Assembly: GCA_025997655.1 (NCBI GenBank)
Contig: BNUW01000061.1
Span: 1-13,853 of the forward strand
Reading direction: 5' to 3'
From: Spirochaetia bacterium
GTDB lineage: Bacteria > Spirochaetota > Spirochaetia > Treponematales > Breznakiellaceae
Length of the DNA: 13,853 nucleotides
A program made the position numbers and the translations under genes. The notes beneath the pieces are model-generated. The model was not told the DNA's origin. It was given only the letters and a program-made list of their open reading frames with translations, and made no database searches. Of the stretch, positions 1-6,333 are shown one piece after another (position 1 is the stretch's first letter; the number at the start of each line of letters is the position of its first letter).

Positions 1-222
1 AGCATATCAGAAGAAGAGGCGACATCCGATAATTGGCTTTTTTTCATTAAGGAAATTACAATGAAGCCAGGATATATTGTTGTAAAAAACTATGAAGATA
101 GAATAGATAAATTAATTGAAACTAATCAATTTCTTTTTGACGGCAATCTAAACATGTTAAAAGAATTATATGAGGACGGGAAAAGTAGCGTTACAATTAA
201 TTTATCTATTCTATCTTCATAG
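1..222 (+). pseudogene. Fragment of unknown AT-rich gene, truncated by the inverted repeat
   Basis: The frame is open from the window edge to a TAG at 220-222 and has no start inside the window. The peptide runs ISEEEATSDNWLFFIKEI, then an acidic, lysine-rich helical stretch ending DGKSSVTIN. After roughly residue 65 it reads into the reverse-complement arm, so the last residues (about LSILSS) are not native. The opposite strand carries the same first 38 or so residues from a GTG at 329 that has no ribosome binding site. I do not recognise the family. Its AT-rich codons differ from the GC-rich genes elsewhere in the window, so it may be acquired DNA. Confidence 0.4.
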
Positions 223-310
223 TTTTTTACAACAATATATCCTGGCTTCATTGTAATTTCCTTAATGAAAAAAAGCCAATTATCGGATGTCGCCTCTTCT
301 TCTGATATGC
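2..310. repeat. Perfect 117-bp inverted repeat with 75-nt loop
   Basis: Bases 2-118 are the exact reverse complement of 194-310, with a unique 75-nt centre at 119-193. Position 1 and position 311 no longer pair, but position 1 is the window edge, so the left arm could continue beyond it after one mismatch. The arms are AT-rich and coding-like, and both encode the same peptide (ISEEEATSDNWLFF...) in opposite directions. The inner end lies in the near-palindrome AATTAATT. There is no transposase, no target duplication and no terminal-repeat signature, so this is a folded-back gene fragment rather than a recognisable mobile element. Confidence 0.97.
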
Positions 311-398
311 GTCCCATCGACTTATACACAAAAAAATAAGACTAACGGGCAGCGAGCTTGAAAAATTAAAGCAATTTTTGGCAAGAGGGCTCAAATAA
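306..398 (+). pseudogene. C-terminal tail of an unknown ORF
   Basis: An open frame runs from just after a stop at 303-305 to a TAA at 396-398. Its last part reads LTGSELEKLKQFLARGLK, a credible amphipathic C-terminal helix. There is no ATG or GTG in this frame after the upstream stop, and the frame enters the outer end of the inverted repeat. It therefore looks like the 3' end of a gene whose beginning was lost at the rearrangement. Family unknown. It could also be a chance open frame of about 30 codons. Confidence 0.25.
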
Positions 399-400
399 CC

Positions 401-613
401 ATGGCTGCCGTCCTGGGTATCAGCCTAGACATGGCCCCCGTCATTGCCGCCGTGGAAGCCTTCAAAAAACTAAACCGCCTCCCGGAACCCGGCGAGATAG
501 AAGCCCTGGTCCGGGAGGCCCTCACCGTCCTCAACACCGCAGAGGACCCGGACCCCGTGACCCCGCACGGCGTGGCTGCCCTGGCCAGGGAGGCGCTCCT
601 TGACCCCCGCTAA
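401..613 (+). CDS. Small GC-rich hypothetical protein (70 aa)
   Basis: I do not recognise this 70-residue protein. It is predicted to be soluble, alanine- and leucine-rich and acidic, with two likely helices: about 10-25 (APVIAAVEAFKKL) and 32-45 (EIEALVREALTVL). It has no signal peptide, membrane segment or cysteines. The ATG at 401 follows AAGAGGG at 383-389, a somewhat distant ribosome binding site, and starts 2 nt after the preceding truncated frame. Codons strongly favour G/C at the third position, as in the clear genes here, which supports real coding. The alternative is a fragment of a longer gene that lost its start. Confidence 0.4.
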   Translation: MAAVLGISLDMAPVIAAVEAFKKLNRLPEPGEIEALVREALTVLNTAEDPDPVTPHGVAALAREALLDPR

Positions 614-730
614 AACCCCCGTAGAGGCCGTTTCCTGGCCCGTAGAGCAGTCCTGCGCCGCTAAGCCGGGGGAACTTACCTCTACCCATAAAAAAAGAAA
701 CATTTTGAGAAACAAATATTTTGCAGCATC

Positions 731-757
731 GTAACTCTTTATCCGGTAAAGAATTAC
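731..757 (-). terminator. Hairpin just downstream of tRNA-Glu, possible terminator or processing signal
   Basis: An 11-bp stem (731-741 with 747-757) encloses a 5-nt loop. On the minus transcript every position pairs, one of them as G-U; on the plus strand the same position would be a C-A mismatch. This favours a minus-strand RNA structure. It begins 12 nt beyond the tRNA 3' end. The following minus-strand sequence lacks a clean U-tract, so termination strength is uncertain. Confidence 0.5.
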
Positions 758-769
758 AAATAGTTGCTC

Positions 770-841
770 CATCTCCTGGGGGAATTGAACCCCCGTTGTC
801 GGGATGAAAACCCGATGTCCTAACCACTAGACGAAGGAGAC
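770..841 (-). tRNA. tRNA-Glu (anticodon UUC)
   Basis: The 72-nt sequence folds into a full cloverleaf. The acceptor stem is GTCTCCT with AGGAGAT (one G-U pair), followed by discriminator G at 770. The D-stem is GTCT/GGAC with loop AGTGGTTA. The anticodon stem is TCGGG/CCCGA around loop TTTTCAT, with anticodon TTC at 806-808 read on the minus strand. The T-arm is GGGGG-TTCAATT-CCCCC. Sequence and anticodon both identify glutamate. CCA is not encoded and must be added after transcription. A strong promoter lies about 40 nt upstream and a hairpin directly downstream, so it appears to be its own transcription unit, though read-through from the ABC operon is possible. Confidence 0.97.
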
Positions 842-880
842 AAGGACAGTACCCGTGGACATTGTCCAATGGGTGAAATG

Positions 881-909
881 AATATACCTAAACAAGCGGA
901 ATGTGTCAA
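881..909 (-). promoter_or_regulatory. Sigma-70-type promoter for tRNA-Glu
   Basis: On the minus strand, TTGACA (904-909) is a perfect -35. It is followed by exactly 17 nt and then TATATT (881-886), one base from the consensus -10. Transcription should begin near 874, about 33 nt before the mature tRNA. It lies in the 86-bp gap between the permease stop and the tRNA. Confidence 0.8.
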
Positions 910-927
910 GTAAGTTTTAACCTCCGA

Positions 928-1767
928 TTAACCCTTAACCGCCCCCGCCGTAAGTCCCTGGATGAACTGCTTGCTCATCGCCAGGTAGAGGGCAATCACC
1001 GGGATGGCGGACAGGGTGAGCACCGCCAGAACCTTTGACCAGTCGGTTTGGTACTGGCCGAAGAGCCGGGTCACCCCCAGAAGGAGGGTCTTGGAGCGGT
1101 CGTCGCTGATGAAGATCAGGGGGAACCAGAGGTCGTTCCAGAAGGGGACCAGGTTGTAGATTGCCACCGTGGCCAGGGCCGGGCGGAGCAGGGGAACGAT
1201 GACAAATGAGAACACCTGGAAACGGCCGGCGCCGTCGATAATGGCGGCCTCGCTGAGTTCGTAGGGAATCTGCCGGATGAATTCGGTAAGGATAAAAATG
1301 GCGATGGGGATTCCCATGGCAATATAAATGGGGACAAGGGACCAGAAGGTGTTCAGGAGCCCGATTGCGCGGATCAGTTCAAGGATTCTGATGGACGCTA
1401 TTTTTATGGGCAGCATCATCCCGGCGATACAGAAAAAGTAGATGATCCGGGATCCCCTGCTCCGCCAGCTCGCCAGGGCATAGCTTGCCAGGGAACCGAC
1501 GATTAAGAGGATCAGCAGGGAAAGGATCACCACAATAAAGGTGTTGCGAAAGTAAATTAAAAATTCCCCGTTCCCCAGTACTTCGCCGTAGTTGCCGATG
1601 TGCCATTTTTTGGGGAGCCCGAAGGGGTTCTGATAGATGGAGAGCCTGTCCTTAAAGGAGTTTATCACCATCACCCAGAGGGGGAAGATAACGATCAGTG
1701 ACCAGATGATAAGGATGATGTGGGAACCGGTGTTCCGCTTTTGCTGTTTGATTGAACCCTGTGCCAT
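928..1767 (-). CDS. Sugar ABC transporter permease, MalG/UgpE-like (CUT1 family)
   Basis: This 279-residue inner-membrane permease is one half of the channel of a carbohydrate ABC importer. Six hydrophobic segments are visible, the first at about 16-36, then clusters at 75-100, 108-125, 140-162, 185-205 and 245-265. The cytoplasmic EAA loop that docks the ATPase is clear at 173-196 (EAAIIDGAG through VPLLRP). The C-terminus GLTAGAVKG is the signature ending of MalG-type subunits. The ATG at 1767 lies 2 nt after the upstream permease's stop, with a GGGAGG ribosome binding site inside the end of that gene, so the two are translationally linked. The substrate cannot be told from the permease; the family handles oligosaccharides, polyols and glycerol phosphate. 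It is the last gene of the operon. Confidence 0.93.
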   Translation of the reverse strand: MAQGSIKQQKRNTGSHIILIIWSLIVIFPLWVMVINSFKDRLSIYQNPFGLPKKWHIGNYGEVLGNGEFLIYFRNTFIVVILSLLILLIVGSLASYALASWRSRGSRIIYFFCIAGMMLPIKIASIRILELIRAIGLLNTFWSLVPIYIAMGIPIAIFILTEFIRQIPYELSEAAIIDGAGRFQVFSFVIVPLLRPALATVAIYNLVPFWNDLWFPLIFISDDRSKTLLLGVTRLFGQYQTDWSKVLAVLTLSAIPVIALYLAMSKQFIQGLTAGAVKG

Positions 1768-1769
1768 TG

Positions 1770-2705
1770 TTAGTCCCTCCCCTGGGTGGCCCGCAGGGTA
1801 GGTATTACCCCCAGGCAGAGTACAAAAAAGGTGATGGTTGCAATGGCCGCCCCCAGGCCCGGATCGGGGATGCCCACAGGGTGCTGCCCCGCGATACCTA
1901 TCCGGTAAAACAATGTGCCGATGAGGTCGGTGGAATAGTTCGGCGCGCCGTTCACATTTTCCATGGCAAATACCACGTCAAAGGCATTGAAGTTATTCAC
2001 GAAGGTAAGGATGCAGATCATCCCCACCACGGGCATTATCATGGGGAGCTTAATGCGCCAGAAGATCTGCGCGGCATTGGCCCCCTCAATGTTGGCGGCC
2101 TCAATAAAGTCCTCACTGATGTTGCGCAGGGCCGCCACGAACATCATGGTGGGGATGCCCATCCACTGCCAGCATGACACTAACGCAACGCAGGTCAGGG
2201 CGGCGGCCTCGTTTCCCAGCCAGGGCTGAACCATGAAGCCCAGGCCAAGCTTCGTTAATAAAGGGCCGCTCCACACCGGGTTTAAGAGGAGCTTCCAGAG
2301 ATAGCCCGTTACTAATACTGCGAGGGTAACGGGGATAAAAATAACGGTTTGGTAAAAACCACGGCCCTGCATCGTTTTATTGGTGAGCAGGGTTGCAAAA
2401 AGGATACCCAGGCAGTTCTGCACCACCATGTGGATGGCAAAGAAATATGCCGTGTTACCAAAGGCACCCCAGTACCGCTGTGATAAAGCCGGTACCGTAA
2501 AGAGGCGCTTGAAATTGTCCAGCCCCACAAAGGTGCGGCCCACCCCCGCAGAACCCGTGTAGAGGCTGAGCCGCAGGGAATCCACCAGGGGCCAGGCCAT
2601 AAACAAAACGTAAAACACCAGGGCCGGAACCAGATAGGGAAGCCATGTGACTACGACTGGGGTTTTGCCCCGCCCATTCAATCCGATACGGTGTTCTACG
2701 GTCAT
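1770..2705 (-). CDS. Sugar ABC transporter permease, MalF/UgpA-like (CUT1 family)
   Basis: This 311-residue inner-membrane permease pairs with the MalG-like subunit encoded 2 nt downstream. A short cytoplasmic N-terminus precedes the first membrane segment (about 20-43), followed by a periplasmic stretch with the motif VGLDNFKRLF, typical of UgpA/LacF/MalF relatives. More hydrophobic segments follow around 85-108, 117-142, 165-192, 223-245 and 283-303. The EAA loop is at 202-224 (EAANIEGAN through KLPMIMP). The length matches the short UgpA-type members rather than enteric MalF. An AGGAGC ribosome binding site lies 6 nt before the ATG. It follows the binding-protein gene after a 120-bp gap containing a long hairpin. 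Confidence 0.93.
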   Translation of the reverse strand: MTVEHRIGLNGRGKTPVVVTWLPYLVPALVFYVLFMAWPLVDSLRLSLYTGSAGVGRTFVGLDNFKRLFTVPALSQRYWGAFGNTAYFFAIHMVVQNCLGILFATLLTNKTMQGRGFYQTVIFIPVTLAVLVTGYLWKLLLNPVWSGPLLTKLGLGFMVQPWLGNEAAALTCVALVSCWQWMGIPTMMFVAALRNISEDFIEAANIEGANAAQIFWRIKLPMIMPVVGMICILTFVNNFNAFDVVFAMENVNGAPNYSTDLIGTLFYRIGIAGQHPVGIPDPGLGAAIATITFFVLCLGVIPTLRATQGRD

Positions 2706-2732
2706 ATCTGCTCCTACAAAATACTAGTGGGT

Positions 2733-2805
2733 AGACACGGACACGGACAAGACGGACTGGTTTTTTGCCTGTCTTTTTCTTTTGTCCGTGCTGTCCGTGT
2801 GGTCT
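2733..2805 (-). promoter_or_regulatory. Intercistronic hairpin built from CGGACA repeats
   Basis: Between the binding-protein stop and the permease start, bases 2733-2752 pair with 2778-2805 in an imperfect stem of about 20 bp with small bulges. Both arms contain repeated GTCCGTG/CACGGAC units. The loop is purine-rich on the minus strand. Established precedent: malE-malF intergenic hairpins protect the 5' part of the mRNA and keep binding protein in excess over permeases. That role is an inference here; partial termination is the alternative. Confidence 0.55.
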
Positions 2806-2825
2806 GTGGTTATATCCTCTTGGAA

Positions 2826-4076
2826 CTAACGCAAAGCCGCCGCCGCCGTTTCCATGGCATCCGCTGCCTGACGGGGGGTCTGCGCGCCTTTGATCACCTG
2901 GATTACCGCCTGGTTCATGGGGGCGTAGAGGTCCAGGAATTTGGGCCACACAAAGCGGGCGTCCGTATCCTTGCCCTTATTCAGGGCGAGAAATTCGTTG
3001 GCATGGGCATCCGCCAGTTGGATGGGGAAGTTGATCATGGGGAAAAAGCCCAGGGGAAGGGCCGCCGATGCGGTGGTCGCCCCTGCCTGAGAGGCAAGCC
3101 AGGCCAGGAAGTCCCGGCACTCCGCCGGGTACTTGGTCTTTGCATTGTAGGTAATGGCCATATCCGGGTGGAAGGTGATCAGGGTGGCCCGGCCCTGGGG
3201 GGCGGGCATGGCGAAGAGACCCCATTCAAAGGGTGCGCCCGAGTAGACACCGGCGGTCCAGGAGCCATCCATGAACATCGCCGCCTGCTGGGTGTTGAAC
3301 AGTGCCTGGGAATCGTTGTAGGTCACCGACTCGTAACCTTTGGGCAGGTACTTGGCAACATCGGCCATGGCCTGGAAAGCGGCGGTAAAACCGGCGTCAT
3401 TCAGCTTCTTAGCCCCCGATTCATACTGGACCCGTTCCGCCGCGCCGCCGATAAAGTTGGGGAGCATCCCCAGGTAGAACACCTCCAGGATGTCCCATTC
3501 TTCGGCCACGCCGTTTGCCAGGGGGGTATAGCCCTTGGCGCTCAGACTGGCACAGAGCTTCAGGAAGTCTTCCCAGGTAGTGGGAATCGCCAGGCCCTCT
3601 TTCTGGAAGATGGTCTTATTATAGTAGACCGCGTGGGATACTGCGGCAAAGGGCACGGCGAACAGCTTGCCGTCGGGCATCTGCCAGGGAGCCTTGTTGG
3701 AATCGGTAAAGTTGGCGGCAACCCCGGGGATGTCCGTGCAATCCGCAAAGTAACCGGCCCGGAACAGTTCCTGCCCCGGGGCATAGGACCGGGCGTATAT
3801 CAAATCCGGCCCGGTACCACCGTCAAGCTGGAGCCGCAGGGTGGCATTGTAATCCGGCGGGTTGGTAGGCCGGAACTGGATTTCCACATTGGGCTTGAGC
3901 TTCTTGTATTCCGCTAAAAGAGCATTCATCTGGGCCACATCATCGGCCCGCCAGGAACCCATGGTCAGCACCACCTTGTTTGAAGCGCCGCCATCCTTCT
4001 TGCCGCTACACCCCGTAAGCGCCAGAGCGGCAAGCATAAGCGCCATCACGCTTATCCATAAAATTGTCTTTTTCAT
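2826..4076 (-). CDS. Sugar ABC transporter substrate-binding lipoprotein (CUT1-associated)
   Basis: This 416-residue family-1 extracellular solute-binding protein captures the substrate outside the inner membrane and delivers it to the two permeases encoded downstream. It has a lipoprotein signal peptide: MKK, a hydrophobic core and lipobox LTGC with the lipidated cysteine at 23. The mature part begins with a GKKDGG linker. Family hallmarks include VVLTMGSW near residue 35, TGPDLIYARS near 88, the hinge-region YYNKTIFQKEGL (about 151-162) with IPTTWEDF after it, AMFMDGSW near 266, and a C-terminal AADAMETAAA helix. The ATG is preceded by GAGGAGAGGGA, a strong ribosome binding site. It is the first gene of the operon. 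No ATPase gene is near, so a shared MsmK/MalK-type ATPase elsewhere probably drives transport. Substrate unknown. Confidence 0.95.
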   Translation of the reverse strand: MKKTILWISVMALMLAALALTGCSGKKDGGASNKVVLTMGSWRADDVAQMNALLAEYKKLKPNVEIQFRPTNPPDYNATLRLQLDGGTGPDLIYARSYAPGQELFRAGYFADCTDIPGVAANFTDSNKAPWQMPDGKLFAVPFAAVSHAVYYNKTIFQKEGLAIPTTWEDFLKLCASLSAKGYTPLANGVAEEWDILEVFYLGMLPNFIGGAAERVQYESGAKKLNDAGFTAAFQAMADVAKYLPKGYESVTYNDSQALFNTQQAAMFMDGSWTAGVYSGAPFEWGLFAMPAPQGRATLITFHPDMAITYNAKTKYPAECRDFLAWLASQAGATTASAALPLGFFPMINFPIQLADAHANEFLALNKGKDTDARFVWPKFLDLYAPMNQAVIQVIKGAQTPRQAADAMETAAAALR

Positions 4077-4101
4077 TCCCTCTCCTCTATAGAAATTGGT
4101 A

Positions 4102-4135
4102 AAAGTCTATAAGTGATGATAAAGGGATGGTGACA
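4102..4135 (-). promoter_or_regulatory. Possible promoter of the sugar ABC operon
   Basis: On the minus strand, TTGTCA followed after about 18 nt by TTATAG lies 26-60 nt upstream of the binding-protein ATG. Both hexamers are near consensus and the region is AT-rich and non-coding. No convincing operator palindrome is visible between it and the ribosome binding site. It is a candidate only. Confidence 0.4.
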
Positions 4136-4195
4136 AAAATGCAAGAAAGAAATTATTCAGAGATTTTCACTGATTAAGATAGATTTTCTAAGGAT

Positions 4196-4232
4196 TAACC
4201 ACTTTTCCACCCAAAGAGTGGAAAAGTAGTTA
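4196..4232 (-). terminator. Stem-loop after aroH, putative terminator
   Basis: A 10-bp perfect stem (4201-4210 with 4218-4227) around the 7-nt loop 4211-4217 extends by one more pair position and TAAC/GTTA to 15 positions. The extra position is G-U on the minus transcript but a C-A mismatch on the plus strand, which favours minus-strand function. It lies 44 nt beyond the aroH stop and ahead of the ABC operon promoter region. No clear U-tract follows, so it may be a weak or Rho-assisted end. Confidence 0.5.
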
Positions 4233-4275
4233 GTCTTTAGGTATTCTCTTCTCCCGCCCAATCCGGCCTCAATAC

Positions 4276-4620
4276 TTACGCCCCGTTGCGGTACACATGC
4301 CGGGGCGTAACGCCTTCGTCCATGTAGCAGTGAATAAGCACCCGGATAGTCCGGTCCGGCCCCCCCGCTATCGCCGCTTCCTGGAGGGAAAAAAGCGCCG
4401 CCTCCCCTGCCCGCCCGTAGTTCCGCAGCGCCGCGGCGGGGTTCAGCGCGTCAAGGTCCGCCGTGACGGAGAACAGCACCGAAACCAGGTCCGGCTCCGC
4501 CAAGCCATTCCGCAGAAGGAGCTCATCGTAGAGGGCGCCCACCTGGCAGGTAATATCCCGGGGATCGTTTTCGCACCGGGTTGCCCCCCGCAGGGCTTTT
4601 AACCGCAAAGACGTATTCAT
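4276..4620 (-). CDS. aroH: Chorismate mutase, AroH type
   Basis: This 114-residue monofunctional chorismate mutase converts chorismate to prephenate, the first step toward phenylalanine and tyrosine. It matches the trimeric AroH fold (B. subtilis type, not the helical AroQ type). LRGATRCENDP at the N-terminus supplies the active-site Arg (R11), followed by LVSVLFSVTADLDALNPAAALR (about 45-66), LQEAAIAGG with the catalytic Glu (E81), TIRVLIH with the key Arg (R93), and RHVY with Tyr110. The residue aligned with B. subtilis Cys75 is Ser78, and the C-terminus ends soon after RHVY, shorter than the 127-residue B. subtilis enzyme. The ATG at 4618-4620 overlaps the stop of the upstream membrane-protein gene (ATGA), implying coupled translation. 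Confidence 0.92.
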   Translation of the reverse strand: MNTSLRLKALRGATRCENDPRDITCQVGALYDELLLRNGLAEPDLVSVLFSVTADLDALNPAAALRNYGRAGEAALFSLQEAAIAGGPDRTIRVLIHCYMDEGVTPRHVYRNGA

Positions 4621-4979
4621 GCCCGGTTCCCCCCCGCAGCCGCCATAATAAACGCCGCCAGGGCGGCTATGGCCGCGCCGAATAGGCCCATGGCGATATA
4701 CAGGATGGCGCCGCCCAGGAAGCGGTGTTTTCGCCGGCGGATGATAGGCCATACACTCATCCCGAGCCCGTACAGTGAACTGAGTCCCAGGGAAAGCCCC
4801 AGGCCAAGGGAGAAGCGGAGGAGCAATAACTGGGTCCGGTCCATAAACTCCTGGGCGGTGCCGAGACAATAAAGGTATACCACTATTATGGAGAGGAAGA
4901 AGAAAAAGAGAACCGCCCGCCGTACCAGGATGACGATAAGGGGCTTTCTTAGCGGCTTCTTTACCGGCGATACGGACAT
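4617..4979 (-). CDS. Small membrane protein, function unknown (120 aa)
   Basis: I do not recognise a family. The protein starts MSVSPVKKPLRKP, a positively charged cytoplasmic-side N-terminus. About three hydrophobic segments follow: 17-43 (with FFFF and IIVVYLY), 50-80 (leucine- and glycine-rich, ending MSVWPII) and 88-116 (alanine-rich). A basic RRRKHR loop at 81-86 lies between the second and third segments. I chose this start because GAGGAGAAGG sits directly before the ATG; an upstream in-frame ATG near 5049 would extend into the divergent promoter region and lacks such a site. Its stop overlaps the aroH start by 4 nt, so the two are coexpressed, but membrane location gives no obvious link to aromatic amino-acid synthesis. 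Confidence 0.75.
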   Translation of the reverse strand: MSVSPVKKPLRKPLIVILVRRAVLFFFFLSIIVVYLYCLGTAQEFMDRTQLLLLRFSLGLGLSLGLSSLYGLGMSVWPIIRRRKHRFLGGAILYIAMGLFGAAIAALAAFIMAAAGGNRA

Positions 4980-4990
4980 TCCTTCTCCTC

Positions 4991-5018
4991 TTTTCAGATT
5001 AGCACATTCGTATATAAT
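4991..5018 (+). promoter_or_regulatory. Candidate promoter in the divergent intergenic region
   Basis: The 58-bp gap between the divergent genes contains a perfect TATAAT at 5013-5018, with TTTTCA (4/6 match) 16 nt upstream at 4991-4996. Transcription would start near 5025, just before the AGGAAGGA ribosome binding site of the plus-strand gene at 5038. The same AT-rich core (TATATA on the other strand) could serve the minus-strand membrane protein/aroH pair. Confidence 0.5.
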
Positions 5019-5037
5019 GGTACCATAGGAAGGATGT

Positions 5038-5772
5038 ATGAAAAACGTCATTGGGGTCCTGCTTGTGCTTATTCTCGCCGGGGCGGCCTTTTTCTTTGGC
5101 TGGGCTCAGTTGCCGGTACCGCCGGGCTCCTACGGGGTGTTGCGATCAAAGACCCACGGGGTGGATACCGCGCTGATCCGGGAGGGAGAGGTCCGTTGGG
5201 TCTGGTATAAGCTTATCCCCGCCAATGCCCAAACCCTGGTGTTTACCCCGAAGCCGCTTACCCGGCAGGTGACCGCGGCGGGCAGCCTTCCCGGGGCGGA
5301 AACCTATGCTATGGCGGCGGGGATTAAGGCGGACTTTTCCTACGAGATAGCGGCAAGCCTTTCTTTTACCCTCAAGGGCGATGCCCTGCCCTCCCTGGTG
5401 CGTACCAGGGAGCTCAGTGATCAGGAGAGCCTGGAACGCTATGAAAAAACAGCGGCCGATACTATAGAAGCCTTTGCCCTGGAGCGGCTCGGCGCCTATG
5501 CCGGGGAGGACACCTTCCTGGCGGGGCTGTCAAAAAGCACCGCCGCCGCCCGCTTAACGGAGGATATAAGCGCCGCATTCCCGGACATCGAGAACTTTTC
5601 CTGCGTTATCCGGCAGGCAAAATATCCCGACCTTGCCCTGTATACGATGGCCCGTTCCCTTTACGAAGACTACCTTGGATCCCAACGGGCGCTGCTAAGA
5701 ACGGAATTGGCTGCCCAGGCGGAACGGAATATCAATTCACTGTTCCGCCTGGGCAGCCAATTCCGTTCTTAG
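5038..5772 (+). CDS. Membrane-anchored protein, weakly SPFH/Band-7-like, with aberrant C-terminus
   Basis: An uncleaved signal-anchor (residues about 4-24) is followed by a soluble domain starting LPVPPGSYGVLRSKTHGVD, then REGEVRWVWYKLIPANAQTLVF. This proline/glycine pattern (exposure of a GxYGV strand, then a strand with WxWxxLIPxN) recalls the start of SPFH/Band-7 proteins, but I am not sure of the family. The rest is helical and charged. Residues 1-237 appear native; the last seven (LGSQFRS) come from the inverted stitch beginning at 5748. Joining 5747 to 6334 would restore a 263-residue protein ending YLALPKP, so the gene is broken here by a partial duplication. AGGAAGGA precedes the ATG by 5 nt. 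It heads a plus-strand cluster with an outer-membrane protein, a lipoprotein and rarA. Confidence 0.8.
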   Translation: MKNVIGVLLVLILAGAAFFFGWAQLPVPPGSYGVLRSKTHGVDTALIREGEVRWVWYKLIPANAQTLVFTPKPLTRQVTAAGSLPGAETYAMAAGIKADFSYEIAASLSFTLKGDALPSLVRTRELSDQESLERYEKTAADTIEAFALERLGAYAGEDTFLAGLSKSTAAARLTEDISAAFPDIENFSCVIRQAKYPDLALYTMARSLYEDYLGSQRALLRTELAAQAERNINSLFRLGSQFRS

Positions 5773-6333
5773 CAGCGCCCGTTGGGTCTGGTATAAGCTT
5801 ATCCCCGCCAATGCCCAAACCCTGGTGTTTACCCCGAAGCCGCTTACCCGGCAGGTGACCGCGGCGGGCAGCCTTCCCGGGGCGGAAACCTATGCTATGG
5901 CGGCGGGGATTAAGGCGGACTTTTCCTACGAGATAGCGGCAAGCCTTTCTTTTACCCTCAAGGGCGATGCCCTGCCCTCCCTGGTGCGTACCAGGGAGCT
6001 CAGTGATCAGGAGAGCCTGGAACGCTATGAAAAAACAGCGGCCGATACTATAGAAGCCTTTGCCCTGGAGCGGCTCGGCGCCTATGCCGGGGAGGACACC
6101 TTCCTGGCGGGGCTGTCAAAAAGCACCGCCGCCGCCCGCTTAACGGAGGATATAAGCGCCGCATTCCCGGACATCGAGAACTTTTCCTGCGTTATCCGGC
6201 AGGCAAAATATCCCGACCTTGCCCTGTATACGATGGCCCGTTCCCTTTACGAAGACTACCTTGGATCCCAACGGGCGCTGCTAAGAACGGAATTGGCTGC
6301 CCAGGCGGAACGGAATATCAATTCACTGTTCCG
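5193..6333 (+). repeat. 555-bp direct duplication (5193-5747 and 5779-6333)
   Basis: The two copies lie 586 bp apart and appear identical base for base. Between them is a short segment that is the reverse complement of the end of the first copy. The join from forward to inverted sequence shares 6 bp (GTTCCG, 5742-5747) and the join from inverted back to forward shares 8 bp (CCGTTGGG, 5779-5786). The exact identity implies either a very recent event or an artefact. Confidence 0.97.
5681..5786. repeat. Perfect 45-bp inverted repeat at the duplication junction
   Basis: Bases 5681-5725 are the exact reverse complement of 5742-5786, with a 16-nt loop (5726-5741). The right arm is the inverted stitch between the two direct copies. 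It supplies the false seven-residue C-terminus and the stop of the first gene copy. The stem is very stable and could block polymerase or ribosomes if present in the cell. Confidence 0.97.

Noticed and set aside
1..310. Insertion sequence with terminal inverted repeats
   Set aside because: The arms are coding and about 117 bp with only 75 bp between them; there is no transposase and no target-site duplication.
126..329. Minus-strand ORF with GTG start across the inverted repeat
   Set aside because: It mirrors the plus-strand fragment because the arms are identical; it has no ribosome site and runs through the loop into unrelated sequence.
2691..3917. 408-residue plus-strand open frame opposite the binding-protein gene
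   Set aside because: Shadow of the sugar-binding lipoprotein on the other strand; the start lies in a permease promoter-side region and no domain is visible.
4621..4869. Longer start for aroH (ORF beginning MSRHRPGVY at 4869)
   Set aside because: The extension overlaps the upstream membrane-protein gene in another frame and has no homology; MNTSLRLKALRGAT is the family N-terminus.
5193..6333. Two genuine tandem paralogous genes
   Set aside because: The 555-bp copies are identical, the second lacks a start and signal-anchor, and the joint contains an inverted fragment with microhomology.
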